From positions 29,556,690 to 29,620,689 of the forward strand of contig OZ026530.1 of assembly GCA_964019695.1 (NCBI GenBank): a stretch of 64,000 nt of DNA, in the 5' to 3' direction. The notes under the pieces are model-generated. The model was not told the origin of the DNA and made no database searches. It saw only the letters and a program-made list of their open reading frames with translations. The translations under genes were made by a program, and so were the position numbers. The stretch comes from Loripinus fragilis. Lineage: Eukaryota > Mollusca > Bivalvia > Lucinida > Lucinidae. Below are positions 63,477-64,000 of this stretch, piece after piece (position 1 is the first letter of the stretch; each line of letters starts with the position of its first letter).

Positions 63477-64000
63477 GCATCTTCAAACTTTGTTCTTAGT
63501 TAGGTCACATGATGTAGAGGGTACTGGGCAACATTTTGTGTGACCTTTACCTCAAGGTCAAGGTCAAAGGTCAAATAATGTAATTTCTTGTAAATGCATC
63601 TCCTCCTTAACCATTAGATGTAGCAACTTCAAACTTTGTACCTAGATAGGTCACATGATGTAGATGGTACTGGGCAACATTTTGTGTGACCTTGACCCCT
63701 AAATCAAGGTCAAAGGTCATATAATGTAATTTCTTGTAAATGCATCTCCTTAACCGTTAGACACCGCAACTTTAAACTTTGTACTTGGATAGGTCACATG
63801 ATGTAGAGGGTACTGGGCAACATTTTGTGCGACCTTGACCCTAGGTCAAGGTCAAATAATGTTATTTCTTGTAAATGCATCTCCTCCTTAACCGTTAGAC
63901 GTAGCAACATCAAACCTTGCAGGTGAATAGGCCACATGATGTAGAGGATACTGAGCAACATTTGTGTGGCCTTGACCCCCAAGGTCAAAGGTCAAATAAT
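63477..64000. repeat. Tandem array of ~127-bp units running to the window edge
   Basis: Four units share CTTCAAACTTTGTACCTAGA, TAGGTCACATGATGTAGAGG, GTACTGGGCAACATTTTGTG, TGACCTTGACCCCTAAGGTC, AAGGTCAAAGGTCAAATAAT, ATTTCTTGTAAATGCATCTC and CTCCTTAACCGTTAGAC. Spacing between units is about 122-130 bp. Confidence 0.85.

Overview
The window looks like repeat-rich, AT-rich nuclear DNA of an invertebrate, most likely a bivalve mollusc. The reasons are the mix of short fold-back elements, tRNA-like SINEs, several truncated LINEs, a decayed Ty3 element and tandem arrays of about 130-170 bp, together with widely spaced short exons with GT-AG borders. The clade is an inference; no marker gene fixes the species. 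Nothing prokaryotic is present: no operons, no rRNA, no CRISPR.

Host genes are sparse. On the minus strand, two consecutive in-phase exons (22062-22169 and 20697-20974) encode the N-terminal DHH region of a prune-family phosphoesterase. On the plus strand, exons at 57753-57893 and 60563-60709 encode the start of dymeclin, with the initiator Met followed by a myristoylation-type Gly. A further well-spliced but unrecognised exon lies at 25900-26001 (minus). A coiled-coil-like open stretch at 19134-19868 (plus) carries an in-frame stop and a TA-flanked MITE and is called a pseudogene. Exons past the window edges are missing, so both named genes are partial here.

Layout: 1-9.5 kb holds fold-back MITE families (called A, B, C and K here), a Harbinger-like MITE and a tandem triplication. 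10.4-13.6 kb holds two SINE copies and a 165-170 bp satellite-like array invaded by a MITE-like repeat (family F). 13.7-18.7 kb holds a CAGGG-ended element and a possible 2.9-kb transposon. 19-26 kb holds the pseudogene, the prune exons and a 2.37-kb CAGGG-ended element. 27.5-33 kb holds a LINE tail, a 1.7-kb inverted-repeat element and two elements whose inverted ends are made of tandem short repeats. 34.7-38.6 kb holds further F and G repeats and a 1.6-kb AATTAC-rich element. 38.8-42.75 kb is a broken Ty3 retrotransposon with a 3' LTR and polypurine tract. 42.75-48.6 kb is a stack of LINE fragments carrying MITE insertions. 49-53 kb contains an inverted repeat pair and two isolated BED-type zinc-finger ORFs, one of them inside a 701-bp deleted hAT-like element. 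53.7-56.1 kb is a Harbinger-like MITE split by a LINE. 57.7-60.7 kb is dymeclin. 61-64 kb is tandem arrays split by another LINE of the same PHD-finger-carrying type.

The strongest leads are the BED-finger-only mini hAT element (51181-51881), the PHD-like finger embedded in the LINE reverse transcriptase, the iteron-ended element at 31782-32622, the family-F repeat with a conserved open frame, and the repeated closeness of transposon ends to splice donors. All calls were made by eye from the sequence; no database search was run.
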